DNA of 57,957 bases from CAYUST01 sp041908765 (GTDB taxonomy: Bacteria > Patescibacteriota > Gracilibacteria > Absconditabacterales > Absconditicoccaceae). The stretch is taken from NCBI GenBank assembly GCA_041908765.1, contig JAYREU010000021.1, positions 1 through 57,957 of the forward strand, written 5' to 3'. The notes below the pieces were generated by a model, which searched no databases, was not told where the DNA came from, and saw only the letters and a list, made by a program, of their open reading frames with translations. The position numbers and the translations under genes were made by a program. Positions 7,309 through 18,824 of this stretch are shown here, one piece after another; position 1 is the stretch's first letter; the number at the start of each line of letters is the position of its first letter.

Positions 7309-10224
7309 ATGCGACAGTCTAGGTGGATGAAATGAGTGCTGCTGTGTGGTCTCCTTTTGTGGGGCACGCAACAAGCGATTGCTTTTTTTCAACAACCAGG
7401 ACATACACGAGAGCAGTTAGTTCAGACTCCTGCATTGACCCGTTATGAAATGGCGAGAGTACTCGAAGGGATGCGTTGTCACGATTGTCTGTATCCTTCT
7501 GCTGAAACTATTGAACTCTATACTGCTGATCGACTCACTCTCCAAAAACAAGAAATCGGAAACTATATTGATGATATTACCCTGACGACGGCGACTGCGC
7601 AAAACAAAGATTATTTTTATTGTGTCGCGGGGGTAGTCGATGCGTGAGTGATGCAAGGATATCCACTCCAGACAAGCCTATTTTGTCCTGGTAAATTTTG
7701 TGGTGCTACCTTGGCGAGATATGATGAGCTCGTTGAAAGTCTCTATCGTTTGGTACGTCCGCAGGTGCTCCAAAACTACACCGCCAATCGACAGGAAATT
7801 AGCAAACGAGTGAGTGCTTCTGGTATTCAACTTTCAATTCCCGAACTTACGGTACTCAAACAAGCTAAAGAACGTTGTGGTGACACACCCTGTACACTTG
7901 AGCAACCCCTTGAACTAGATGTCTATATTCGTTTTTGTGCTGGGCAAGGCGATCGTTGTGGTCTACCTGTGTATAGTCAATTTGGAAGCCTTATTTACAA
8001 GCAACTCAGACTAGCGATCTTGACCCAAGCAGGGATCATCCCCAAGGCAGATGCAGGATTGTATCAGCCAAATAGCATCGTGCCCGGTGGAGTAGTGGCA
8101 CAGTATCTTGCACCATTACAACAACTCGTACAATGTGAAGTCGATGCAGATTATGATACGGATGAGGTTACTAACGAACGTGATAGTTGTTTGCATGCCT
8201 ACAATCCCAATCAACGCGATAGTGATGCAGATGGCATCGGCGATGTGTGCGATGATGATATTGATGGCGACGGTATTACCAATACGATAGGCGTCGTAGA
8301 TGATCAAGGCAACTTACTGCCAGAGCGTGTCAAAACCTCAAAAGATAATTGTATCTTTGTACAAAACCCCAAGCAAACGAATGGTGACAAGGATGGTTTC
8401 TGAGATCGATGTGATCCAGATAATCCAGATATTCAAGCTGCCTTGATGATACAAGCGGATCCGCGTATCGGGGTGGTCCCAACGGAAGTAGTCTTTACCT
8501 CTGCTGCCTTGGGGAAAATTGAACAACTGGATTGGACATTTGGTGATGACTTTTTCGCAAATGGTGCATGACCTGTGCATACATATACTGATGTAGGGAG
8601 ATTTAGTGTCGTAGCCAAGGCAACGCCAGCATTTTGACGTCCCGTAGTGAGTAGATTACCTATCTCTATAGAACCACCTGCGTCATGGTCGGTAGGTTGT
8701 GCGGTGGTGGTGAATCCGTTGCGTAGCACGGTGCCTGCCACTATTTCTTTGGAGCACCTCTACACATGAGCATTACAACAACTTACCTGGCAAGATGATA
8801 GCGGATTATTGGGCACAGTTGCACCAGGCAAGACGTTTGAACAACTCATTACGCAGCCTTGAAGATACCGTTTTGAACTGCAATGTTATGATCAAGATGC
8901 GCAGTGGGCAGGCTTGAGTCAGGCAATGATAGAAGTAGTTGAAGATGATGATCTACCTAGTGTGGCCGCCTATCTCAAAGCATCCACGTTAGCGCCCAAA
9001 CTGTGACAAGCCGTACAACTCTCGACCGTCAAACGAGGCTTCAATGAAACTGATCTTGAAGGTGTTGTGTGGGAGTTCGGTGATGGACCAGCCGTGACGA
9101 CTCCGACATTGAGTATCGACAAAACCTTCGTAGATGCAGGCACCTATTTGGTGTCTCAAACTATATTGTTCAAGGATCAAAGACCACCATTGTATCAATC
9201 ACTTACCTTGACGGTGATTGGGGAACAAGCTCCACAAACTACCGCATTGAGCGGCGCACCTTTGAGTCAAAACAGAGAACAGCCTTTCTTTTTTGAACTT
9301 ACGCCTATTAATATTTCACAAGAGCAGATTCGTTATTTGGTGTGGGAGTGTGGAGATGAACGTAGAGATGCTTTCGATGGTTCGTTTGCAAATCATTTCA
9401 TACACACTTGTTTGTTTGCAGAAGCGTGATCACAGCGTGTCCGTACCACGTTGTATACCAAAGACGAGAAAATATTTATCAACGAAATGACTGTCTATGT
9501 CATAGCAGGAGATATCTGTCCTGATGATGCACCTACGATCACGTGTGATCTCGATCAAGATACCTTTGCGGATCGTTGTGATAGTGATATCGATGGAGAT
9601 AGTTTTGAGCAATGGATGTGATTGGTGATCAAAGAAATAGTCGAGTGTCCATTTGATGAAAGGACGGTTGATCTCAAGAGATTGGAAGAATATCATCGCT
9701 ATGTACGCAAAACGGGAAGTTGAGATAATTGTCCTTTTGTGCACAACCCAGAGCAAGTAGATAACGACCAAGATGGCTATGGATCAGGTTGTGATAGTGA
9801 TGATGCGAATCCCAAACAACCAGACGATAAAGGTGATGGCGATGATGACTGAGGAGACGGGGATTGAGACGGCGACGGAGATGGTGGAGATGCGGGTGAC
9901 AAAGATAGTGATGGCGATTGACTGCCAGACAAAGAAGACGGCTGTCCAGGTATCCCAGAACACAAAGATGGCAAAGAGGACGATGACGGATGCCCCGAAC
10001 TTCCCTCCAGAGACCCCAAGAAGAATGAGAAAAACCCCTTTATCAAAGCAGGTAAGTGTACGCAATGTCCGTGTCCGTTTGCTGACTACGCATCAGCCTT
10101 GTGGAAAGGAGACCGCGTGAGAGCATTATTATTAGACCCAGCTGGCAACATCATCTATCAGTACTCCCAAGCAGAAATGATCAAAGCAGATATAGGGAAA
10201 CTGCTAGAGGGGGAGAGCAAATAA
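7309..10224 (+). CDS. Large secreted protein with PKD-like domains and Asp-rich calcium repeats
   Basis: 971 residues with TGA as Gly. The N terminus MRQSRWMKG plus a hydrophobic stretch to AIAFF is a signal peptide. Cys-rich blocks follow, then Asp-rich repeats of thrombospondin type-3 style (DSDADGIGDVCDDDIDGDG near residue 305). PKD-like stretches follow (LDWTFGDD...VHTYTDVGRFSV; VVWEFGDGPAV...KTFVDAGTY). A second Asp-rich set (CDLDQDTFADRCDSDIDGD) comes before a Gly-Asp tract around 9840-9930 that ends in DGLPDKEDGCPG. Many glycines in these loops are TGA. The repeats likely bind calcium, and the protein probably sits on the cell surface. No membrane anchor is visible at the C terminus, so it may be released or held by another protein. 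Confidence 0.8.
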
Positions 10225-10327
10225 TCAAATACCCAAAATGCAAATAAGCAAATATTGGAGCATAAAGACACATCAATACACGTTTTTTAATAGAAATTTC
10301 GTGCTAGCAGAACCATCAGTTTTCTAT

Positions 10328-10355
10328 TTGACTTTCTTTGATAAATATATATGAG
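10328..10355 (+). promoter_or_regulatory. Candidate promoter
   Basis: TTGACT (10328-10333), 16 nt, TATGAG (10350-10355) in an AT-rich stretch, about 36 nt upstream of the ATG at 10391. The -35 is good and the -10 weak. Confidence 0.4.
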
Positions 10356-10390
10356 TAAGTAGTTCTCTCTTTATTTTTTCATTTGCAAAA

Positions 10391-11347
10391 ATGCGTAGAT
10401 ACCTTGAAATCATTGGAGTAGCGATATGAGCTTTGACTACGTTTAGCGTATTCGCGCTAGCACCAATGTGTGAAAATTATCTTTCGTATTATGATTGTGA
10501 TTACCAAGCAGGTGAGTGTGAAACTTGCCAAGGATATGCGTATCCTCCAGCGTTTGCGTATGACTCAGGAAGCTGCACTGAAGAAGAGTATGCAACGATA
10601 GCAGAAGCATTTGTTGTTTTGTATCCAGCACAGACTGCTGAGCGACGTCATGAGCAAGCAGTAGCACAGTGTAAATTACCGGAGAGTATGATTCCGTACC
10701 AAGACTGTGAAACTGCGTGTAGTCTCAAAACTACCGATAATGCCTACAGCGCATGCGTCAATGTATGTGAGACAGAGACGAGTTTCGGAGATCGTTTGGC
10801 ATTTGTACCGACGTTGTGTGAAAACTATTTCGCGTGTGTAGGTGAATGTGAAGGATATGACTATCTCACCGAACACTGTACTTTCCTCTGCAATCAAGAG
10901 TGTCCTGGTGGACTCAAAGGAGGTAATACAAGAGTCAGTAACTATTGTGGAGATGGAGTAGTCAGAGAAAGTGAGGAGTGTGATGATGGCAACAATAGCA
11001 ACGATGATGGTTGTAATTACAACTGCTATACAGAAGCAGGATTTGGTGATGATGCTTCTGATCAACCAACAGATGATGGAAATGGTAATCCACTTCCGTG
11101 AAGTCTCTTGAATGTATGACCCGAGGACGACGATACACAGCCCAGACAACTTGCACAAAAAAAACCTGGCGCTTCTATTAGAGATCAACTCATCGCGAGA
11201 AATAATCCAGATGGCGCTACTCCCAACACCGATCCCAAAAACCTTCCTCATTCTGGAGGTTATATTCGTTTCCAAGATCGGCTCTACACTATAGGTTTCG
11301 CCTTGATGGCGTGCTTTGGACTGATGGTACAAAGAAGAGAAGAGTAA
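10391..11347 (+). CDS. Secreted Cys-rich protein with Myxo-type disulfide repeat and LPxxG-like C-terminal anchor
   Basis: 318 residues. A signal peptide (MRRYLEIIGVAIGALTTFSVFALA) is followed by about 140 residues with paired cysteines. CGDGVVRESEECDDGNNSNDDGCNYNC follows in two parts, the EC-DDGN-DGC pattern of the DUF4215/Myxococcus Cys-rich repeat. After an acidic, low-complexity linker the C terminus reads NLPHSGG, then a membrane-spanning stretch (LYTIGFALMACFGLMV) and QRREE. LPHSG plus helix plus basic residues resembles a sortase sorting signal, with S in place of T. No sortase gene is in this window. A terminator follows at once, so this is probably monocistronic. Confidence 0.75.
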
Positions 11348-11353
11348 GCTGAT

Positions 11354-11381
11354 ATCCCACCTCGTGTGGGATTCTTTTTTT
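11354..11381 (+). terminator. Intrinsic terminator
   Basis: Stem ATCCCAC / GTGGGAT with loop CTCGT, followed by a T-rich run. It lies 6 nt after the stop at 11347. Confidence 0.8.
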
Positions 11382-11396
11382 ATTGTGGTATTGTCT

Positions 11397-12320
11397 ATGA
11401 AATTAATTGTTGAACCGAGAGTGAGTAAATCACGAGAACAATTTATGCAGGAAAACCCAAGCAACTCCATTGCGCTCGATGGGTATGTTGGTGGAGCACC
11501 CCGTTGGGACCTCAACTCCAAACATTTCAATTTCAATCATCACGAGGACGTGAATAGATTGATGACGAGATGTACTGCAGAGCAAGTGCTCATGGCAATC
11601 AAAGGTGGCCTGATAGATTGTTTATCTATCAATGGTACACCCCAAGCAAACATCTACGTCAATGACCCTGATCAAGATAGTACGCTTGCTGCGTGGATGT
11701 TACTCAACTGGCCGAGAATTGTGAAAAACAAAAACGAGCCAGCGATTAGCGCGTTGATTGCTATTCAAGACAAGCTCGATACAACAGCAGGCATCTATCC
11801 TATGGATCTACAAAGTGCGAGAATCAAACAACTCAACCGAGTATTTGCACCCTATACGGAAGCAAGACAAACAGGCATACTCAAAGATATGTCCGCAGAG
11901 ACGATGCACGAACTTATCATGACGATGGGTGACAGAATTGAACAATATACGCAAGGCAATGCACAGGAAATTTCCTCAGACACCAACTATTTTGTGTTGG
12001 GTGGAGGAACAGGACGATCACTCATCCAAGAGTTTGGGAGCAATGCCAGGACACAATTAGCAATCGACAACATCAATGCTTTCGTTTCATATCTCTACGA
12101 AGGCGATGGAAAGTATTACTATTCTATTGGCAAAAGATCTCCGTTTGTTCCTTTCCCGCTCGAAGCAATCATGCGCCACCTCAACGATCTCGAAGAGGGA
12201 AATATCTGGTGATGATCAGACACTATTGGTGGTTGTAGAAACGCATGAAGTTGATTTTCACCGCAGGAGTTGGAAGGAGTGATTAATAAGTTTTTGCAAC
12301 AGAAGAGCGTGTTGTATTAA
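11397..12320 (+). CDS. Conserved unknown protein, DHH-phosphoesterase-like traits
   Basis: 307 residues; TGA codons occur only near the C terminus (first at about 12211). NFNHHEDVNRLMTRCTAEQV and ANIYVNDPDQDSTLAAWMLLNWP look like the metal-binding His/Asp clusters of DHH-type phosphoesterases. The end, WGGSDTIGGCRNAGSGFSP, is a Gly-rich loop like that of DHHA1. Similarity is weak, so the function stays open. ATG 11397 lies just after the terminator; a longer frame from 11364 would run through it. No Shine-Dalgarno is seen. Confidence 0.65.
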
Positions 12321-12383
12321 GCTGTTGTTTTTGCTGAATTTCTGATTACACTATCATTGCATTTAGCAAATCTAGTGTAGTTT

Positions 12384-13658
12384 ATGCCAAAGAAAAATAA
12401 ACCATTCATCAATTTAGAGTATCTTGAAGAGAGTTCAGGTGGCGATTTTCCACACTATGAAAGTTTAGCTAAGGATTTATATGAAAAAATAAGAAAAATA
12501 AATAAACCCCAACTATTTGCAGTTGTAGGCGAAGCATGAGTGTGAAAGTCCACGCTAATTAATAAAGTAGAAAAACTAAGTAAATGAGAAAAGTGGATCC
12601 AATTTGATGCATGGAGATACCCTGAAAGAAAAGAGCTACGGGAATGATTTATTATAGAGTTACATGAAAAACTTACATGATCCAAGGCGGAGGTGATTAT
12701 AAGAAAAATTGAGTGAGGAGATAAAGAACGAATAAAAAGAGTAAAATGGACATTATTCGTAATAGCTGTCCTAGCGTTTTTAGTTGATGTCGTCCATGGC
12801 CCCAAATATGGTAAAAATTACTTCAGTGGAACGATACTTGGGATCTGACTTTTACTTTTTGAGAGAGTTTTGGAAAAACTAACAGATGTGACACCAAAGG
12901 ATCTAGCATTAACGAGGGTTATACAGTTAGAGAATTTGGCTATTGGTTTGCTTGAGAAAACCGAACATAAAAGGATTTATGTTATTTTGGAAGATGTTGA
13001 TCGTGCCTGAGAGGAGTGACTCAATTTTCTAGAAACCTTGTCATATTTTTTAAAGCACAAACTTCCAAAGCACAAACTTCCAAATCAGTCAGTTACTATT
13101 GTTCCTATTGTCTTAGTGTCTCAGCATGATTGGAATTCGAATATGAATGCTTATTTGAAATGCGTAGACAACTACTTTATTTTTCCAAATGGTTTCTTGC
13201 TTGATTGAATTAATGGGTTTATAACAGAAGCGTTTCATTCCAGTGATGTTGTTTTTCAAGATATATTAAGATCAGAACTAAAGAAAATTTTAAGTCGTTC
13301 ATGATGATGAAACTACAGATTCATTAAATTTGTTATAAGAAAGATCGGTAGTGAGCTCGCTATTTTGAGTGATACATATAAAGACATTAATTCAGAGCTT
13401 TTTGTAGCACTTCACGTATGAAACATTGAAAGACAGATGACTAAGAATGCTTCAAACGCAAATAATCTTTTCCTTGAGATTTTTAACCCTCATAAGGAAA
13501 ACTCAGCATATATTGGTCATAATCAAAAATACTTGCTTAAGTTGATACCAAAGTCGAGTTGAATTGACGAAAATGATGTTCGCTTTGAATATAGTAATAT
13601 TGAGAAGATAGATTTTGAGAAAAACATAGTTCTTCTACCATTATACTACAGACTATAA
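12384..13658 (+). CDS. KAP-family P-loop NTPase, membrane-associated
   Basis: 424 residues with TGA as Gly. The Walker A VVGEAGVGKST uses TGA for two of its glycines (12537 and 12543), so the ATPase would be dead in the standard code. QFDAWRYPE is the KAP-typical FxAWRY step after strand 2. Two hydrophobic stretches (about residues 113-125 and 137-155) lie between Walker A and Walker B, as in other KAP proteins. VILEDVDRAG is Walker B. KAP NTPases are linked to membrane signalling and, in bacteria, often to mobile or defence-related loci. The gene is more AT-rich than its neighbours. No partner gene is evident; it stands between the DHH-like unknown and an MBL-fold gene. Confidence 0.85.
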
Positions 13659-13707
13659 ACTTTTCCTATATAGATTGTCTTATTTTTTACGTTTCCTTTT
13701 TCTCCCT

Positions 13708-14406
13708 ATGCTCACGCTTACCTTCCACGGTCACTCATTCATAGAAATCAATAACGGTGCTGAAAGTCTGCTTTTAGACCCGTTTATCACGCACAATCCG
13801 GTGTGTACGTTGACGCTTGATCGTCTGTCCGAAAAAAATATAACGCACATTTTCATTACGCATGGGCATGCAGATCATGTGGGAGATACACTCGAAATAC
13901 AAAAGATGTTTCCTGATTGTCAGATCGTGACGGTCTATGGATTGGCGAAGTATCTGACAGCACAGTGAGCGACAAATGTTCACTGATTTGGTATCGGCGG
14001 AACGTATCGTGATGCGTGACGTGACCTGACGGCTAAATTTTTCACTGCGGTGCATGATGGTGGCATCATGGAAAGTGGATTGAGTACGTGGCCAGCGGGT
14101 ATTTTATGCACACGAGGTGGCAAGAAAATCTACCATGCAGGGGATAGTGCGTTGACCAAGGATTTCGAACTCCTTGCACCATATGAGGTAGATGTTGCAC
14201 TTCTTCCTATCTGAGATATCTACACGATGGATATTGATGATGCAACACTTGCCACGCAGATGATCGCACCCAAGCAGGTGATTCCTATGCATTACAACAC
14301 ACGACCCAAAATCAATGCTGATACACTGCAATTCGCAGAATTGATTCGTTCCAAAACGTCTGCACAACCCCTCATCCTCGCACCAGGGGAGAGTTGGACC
14401 TCATAA
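13708..14406 (+). CDS. Metallo-beta-lactamase-fold hydrolase (UPF0173-like)
   Basis: 232 residues. LTFHGHSFIEI, LLLDPFI and THIFITHGHADHVGD (the HxHxDH metal site) are followed by later metal ligands in FFTAVHDGGI, KKIYHAGDSAL and VIPMHYNT. This set matches the UPF0173 (YtkL-like) group of predicted metal-dependent hydrolases. Start ATG 13708 gives MLTLTFHGHS, matching the family start, whereas an upstream frame start adds hydrophobic residues of doubtful value. Substrate unknown. Confidence 0.85.
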
Positions 14407-14483
14407 AGCAATGAGTTTATGGCAATTTCCTATTGGTATTTGGATCAAGATAAGTAGAAAGACACAAACAAACAAAAAATTTT

Positions 14484-15023
14484 ATGAATTTAAAATCTTG
14501 CTACATTATTGGTAACTTGTTCTTCTTCACGTTGTGCTCTCTCCGAGCACAGGAGGCGTCTGTGATCAAAATTGATGAGCCACTTTCTTCAATGACTTCA
14601 TCACACACTAAGCATCAAGCTACTTGGTCAATAGTAGCTGCTCCCAAAATGCTCCACGCATATATGCTCAAGGACCATAGTGGTAAAGAGCATGATTCAG
14701 AAGATGTGTTCTCTGCGGAAGTTGAACTCCAGCGTAAATTGGGGCGTTGGCACAACGCTATTGGTGTCGACCTGATTGAAGAATCGTTTTATGGTATGCA
14801 AGGATGCGAACTGATAGAAGGTAAATTCCCCATTGGTGTGTCTGCATACGGTGAGTACTCACTCAAAACCAAGAGTTCATTTGTAAGTGTAGGTCCGCAA
14901 GTAGCCATTGGATCAAGTGAGAGCATCTATTGCATAGTACGACTTCAGATTGGTTCGCCAATTGATGAATTCAAGGCGTCAGTTGGTGTGCAATTTATCG
15001 TGCACATTGCCAAGGAACTTTAA
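14484..15023 (+). CDS. Secreted protein of unknown function
   Basis: 179 residues with no TGA codon. The N terminus MNLKSCYIIGNLFFFTLCSLRAQ is a signal peptide with likely cleavage after ALRA-like LRAQ. The mature part alternates beta-type segments (VFSAEVELQRKLG, AIGVDLIEES, GVSAYGEYSLKTKSSFVSVGPQVAIG, ASVGVQFIVHIA). This recalls short beta-barrel or beta-sandwich surface proteins, but I cannot assign a family. Absence of TGA over 180 codons, unlike its neighbours, may hint at different origin, or simply chance. It ends at a strong terminator. Confidence 0.7.
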   Translation: MNLKSCYIIGNLFFFTLCSLRAQEASVIKIDEPLSSMTSSHTKHQATWSIVAAPKMLHAYMLKDHSGKEHDSEDVFSAEVELQRKLGRWHNAIGVDLIEESFYGMQGCELIEGKFPIGVSAYGEYSLKTKSSFVSVGPQVAIGSSESIYCIVRLQIGSPIDEFKASVGVQFIVHIAKEL

Positions 15024-15028
15024 TTAAC

Positions 15029-15054
15029 AAACCCGAGGCATGCCTCGGGTTTTT
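15029..15054 (+). terminator. Strong intrinsic terminator
   Basis: AAACCCGAGGCA / TGCCTCGGGTTT is a perfect stem followed by TTTATTT, right after the stop at 15023. The following 130 nt up to ftsK also hold a palindrome CTAGACCCATAGGGTCTAG (15112-15130 region), which may serve the convergent gene. Confidence 0.85.
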
Positions 15055-15182
15055 ATTTAGATCTACATGAAAATTTTATGTAGTAAAATTTGAATGATTG
15101 ATCTAACTATGCTAGACCCATAGGGTCTAGCGAGTTAAATACCCTTGTGGGTTCGGAACATTATTTATGTTCATACATGTAA

Positions 15183-17507
15183 TTACATCAACACCTCTCT
15201 CGGTTTTGCTCCTTCTTGGGGTCCAACGACACCTCTTTCTTCGAGTTGGTCGATAAGTCTCGCAGCGCGTGGGAAACCGATACCGAGTTTCCTTTGGAGG
15301 AGCGTAGCGGATGCTTTGCCTGTGCTCGCTATAATTTCTATGGCTTGTTGCATGAGGTCTTCGTCATCTCAGCTCATCTCCGTGCCTTCATAGCTGTCCG
15401 CTTTGGCTTCGAGGATACGTATAATCTCTGGATGATAGATGGCTTCTTCGGTGAGGTTTTGCATATATTTTTCTTTGATGGCTTTGACGACGTGTTCAGT
15501 TTCGATGGTAGAAATATAGGGAGCTTGCACCCTCATAGGGAAATTATTTTTGGGATCGGTGTAGAGAAGATCACCCTTGCCGACTAAGTCTTCTGCGCCT
15601 TTCATATCGAGGATCGTTCTACTATCAATTTGCGAGACGACGCTATGCGCAATTCTCGTTGGTACATTGGCTTTGATCAATCCGGTAATGACATTTACGC
15701 TCGGTCTTTGCGTTGCGAGGATCAAATGTATACCAACAGCACGTGCTTTCTGAGCGATACGGGTGATATAGTTTTCGGTATCCTTCTTATTTCCGCTCAT
15801 CATCAAGTCAGCGAGCTCATCAATGATAATCACGAGACGATAGAACGCATCTTTCTCGTCTACTTTTTGGTTATATTCTGCTAGGTTACGTACTTTGGTT
15901 TCTTTGAGTTTCTTGTATCTCTCTTCCATGAAATCGACCGCCCATCTGAGCACTTTGACTGCTTTGTCCGCTTGTGTGATAATCGGTGAAAGCAAATACG
16001 GAATGCCTTCATAGATACTCAACTCAACTTGCTTGGGATCTACCATGATAAACTTGAGTTCAGAAGGGGTATTTTGGTACATCAACGCAATGATGTAATC
16101 ATTCACACTAATAGATTTACCGGATCCTGTAGCACCTGCGATGAGGAGATGTGGCATGTCTTCCAATGGTTTCACTACGTGTGCACCATCAATTCATTTA
16201 CCTACCGTGAGATTGGTAAACCCACTTTGCATTGCTTTGGCGAAGGTGACGCCACCCAATACTTCTCTGAGACTCACAAGTTGTGGCTTGGGATTTGGTA
16301 TTTCAATACCTACACTGTCGGTGCCGGGGATAGGTGCCAAAATTCTGAGAGACTTCGTTTTGAGAGCGAGAGCGAGATCCTTCTGGAGATTTTCAATTTT
16401 GGAAATTTTGATACCAGCTTGTGGTTTGATTTTGATTTGCATGACGGTAGGTCATACATTCACTCATTCAATTTCTACTTCTATATCAAACTCAAGGAGT
16501 TTATTTTTGATATTCTCTGCTTTCTCATACAACCATTCTTCATCGACCGGTTGGTCCATCACAGGTGCCTCATCCAGTAAGGTGAGCGCGAACGTAGGTT
16601 TATCCTTGGGAAACGTGACATGAATTTGTCTCAAGGTATGTTCGTCTTCTTTTTTGACAACGGCTTTGGAAATTTTTTCTTTGAGCAGTGATTTGAGGAG
16701 AGTAGGTGAGGGAGAAGCTGATTTCTCAGCTACTTCTTCTTCCTCTTCTTCTATTTCTTCGTCATCGGTTGTTATGGTTTTCTTGCCTCATTTGCTCACG
16801 ATAGTACGCGTACTCTTGGATGAGGTGACGCTACTCGCGGCACTAGCAATACGTTCTTTCATGCCAGCAAACTGTACTGCAGGGAGACTTGGAAGCTTGA
16901 GTTTGTAATAGATACCAATCAACACCACCAACAAAATGCTCGCAGCGATAAAAATTATTTTGACCGCTTTGACCTCACCACCAAGTAATAAATTCATGCC
17001 TCGTAGTCACAAATAGCCCAGCCGTCCACCATTTGCTCAGATCAGTTTGAGGAGTGTTCCATTGATCCCTTCGTCAAATCCAATTTCCAACACAGGGAAG
17101 TTGAGGACACCACACACTATCAACATAATGAGGAACCCAAATTTGAAGAGCCATCTATTGTATCGATCAGCTCTGATCAACATTATAATACCAATCATAG
17201 TCAACAGTGCAAAGAAGATGATTGATCATTTTTCGCCAAACAGTTGATAGGTAGGATAGGAGAGCGCAGAAAAAATAGGCGACTGGTGCGCCATAAATAA
17301 CGTGAAAAAGAATAAGCCTCAGAAAGCAATCAGTATGCCTGCTACTTTGAGTCTGTCTAAGACAATATGAGAGCTCCTACGGGTTCTTTTGCGTGCCACG
17401 ATACCAAAGAAAGGATAAACAAAGGGTATTGTAGGTATTTGCCAGCTGTTTTCTAGTAGTTTTTTTGGATTTGTTTCCCTACTTGATTGCCCCTCTTTTT
17501 CTGACAT
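15183..17507 (-). CDS. ftsK: DNA translocase FtsK/SpoIIIE
   Basis: 774 residues with TGA as Gly. Four or so membrane helices lie in the first 230 residues, then an acidic Glu-rich and Lys-rich linker. The motor contains a beta-like domain (VMQIKIKPQAGIKISKIENLQKDLALAL, SLREVLGG), Walker A LLIAGATGSGKS (about 458-465), Walker B VIIIDELADLMM and ATQRPSVNVITGLIKANVPTRIA. The C-terminal gamma winged helix (DLMQQAIEIIASTGKASATLLQRKLGIGFPRAARLIDQLEERGVVGP) reads polar DNA sequences. FtsK pumps chromosome DNA at the division septum. Start ATG 17507 overlaps the end of rsmG by 29 nt; a GTG at 17531 is less likely. Confidence 0.93.
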
Positions 17508-18078
17508 GATAGATGATACGGTCTTCTCCACATGAGAATGTGTCCATCAAGTCAAAACGATGGATGTTGCAGGCTTTTTTGAGATCTGTTTCTTCTTCGG
17601 TGGTAGCGAGTTTATACAAGAATGCATGTCCTCAGGGGACCAGGAGTGGCGATAGCCAGGTGATGAGTTGCGTACTATAGGCTACCGCTCTCGCAGTGAT
17701 GATGGGGAAACGTTCGCGACAGTCTTCGGCTCTACATCGTAGGGTACTTATATTATGTATACCTAGTTCTTTGGCCATAGCGTCTATTGCGTTGAGTTTC
17801 TTGGCTCTCGCATCGATCCCGACAAAAGGTATGTCTGGATAGCTCATCGCCAGTGGTAGGAGCGGAAAGCCTCCTCACGTACCGAGATCTGCAATGATGC
17901 GCTCTTGCAAACGTGGAAGTGCGAGTGTTGCAAGATTGACAAATTCAGTGAGTTTGAGACTATCCAAGACTTGTTTTTCATAAATTGCTTGTGGATCTCT
18001 GATGGCAGAAAGATTTATTTGCGCATTGTAGCGTGCAAACGTAGTGATGAGTCATTCTCGTTGGGCGTAGGTATGCAT
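17479..18078 (-). CDS. rsmG: 16S rRNA (guanine527-N7)-methyltransferase RsmG
   Basis: 199 residues. FARYNAQINLSAIRDPQAIYEKQVLDSL is the family N-terminal block, and IIADLGTGGGFPLLPLAM is motif I (its first GG pair includes TGA). FVGIDARAKKLNAIDAMAKELGI and CRAEDCRERFPIITARAVAYSTQL complete the SAM-binding fold. The end RFDLMDTF...RIIYHVRKRGAIK also fits. It methylates G527 of 16S rRNA. Its last codons overlap the ftsK start, so the two are co-transcribed. The start ATG lies at 18076-18078. Confidence 0.9.
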
Positions 18079-18206
18079 GGGAAAAAAGGCTAAGAGGATA
18101 CTTGTATTTGAACCACAAAACTATAGAGTAGTCTGGTAGCAAGCTAGTGATCCGCAGACAAAATGCTAGTGGTTTCACCTCTCTTTTATTTTTCTGAGCG
18201 CACCGT

Positions 18207-18794
18207 ATGCGTTCTCGAAGACAGTTTATTGCACTCGTTGCAACAATTATGATATGATTGTGGCCATTGGTGTGGTGGGCAACGTATGGACAGTTATTTG
18301 AAGATAGAGAATTTGATGTTGCCTTAGCATGGGCAGAGCAGGCCTGATTTGAGCAGATGGAACAAACCAAAGCATATCCTTTTGGGATGATCACGAGAGC
18401 AGAGGCGACACAATGGTATGTAGCATTAGCACAGCAATTGGAGTTAGTTCCTACGCAATGGTTGGTCTGTCAATTCCCTGATGTTGCTGATTACCCAGAG
18501 AAACAACAACAACTCATTGAGCTGGTGTGTGGCTATGGTTTTTTTCAAGGCCATGAGTGATTATATTATCCTGAAGAGTATATTTCCAAAGCAAATGCAG
18601 TCACCGCTTTGGTGAGAGGACTGTATCCTGGTGTAGAGTTTACTCGTACTACGCCATATCGAGAACCCTATATGCAACAAGCGAGACAATTGTGATTGAC
18701 CAAACAAGTCTCATCTCCCTATCTCAATTATCTCATTACGAGATACGAGCTGATCTTGCTCTTACATAGAGCATACAACGCATTTGCCAAATAA
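18207..18794 (+). CDS. SLH-domain-like exported protein
   Basis: 195 residues with TGA as Gly. The N terminus has a short basic start and a hydrophobic stretch (FIALVATIMIGLWPLVWWATYG), a signal or anchor. PFGMITRAEATQWYVALAQQL is the end and start of S-layer-homology repeats. CQFPDVADYPEKQQQLIELVCGYGFFQGHEGLYYPEEYISKANAVTALVRGLYPG is a near-complete SLH repeat (given here in pieces of a longer run; key features are FPDV, G-Y-G-F-F-Q-G, Y-P-E-E-Y-I-S-K-A-N-A). SLH domains bind cell-wall polymers. The PIF1-like helicase starts 30 nt downstream. Confidence 0.6.
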
Positions 18795-18824
18795 TGACAT
18801 TTTATTCTTCCGGTGAATACTTGT

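Noticed and set aside
7309..10224. Gly-Asp tract as a sequencing or assembly artefact
   Set aside because: The frame continues without a break on both sides and the tract fits a calcium-binding DxDGD repeat, common in such surface proteins.
10676..11536. Long minus-strand reading frame of 286 codons
   Set aside because: It is antisense to the Cys-rich secreted gene and its terminator, with repetitive Ile/Thr composition caused by the opposite strand.
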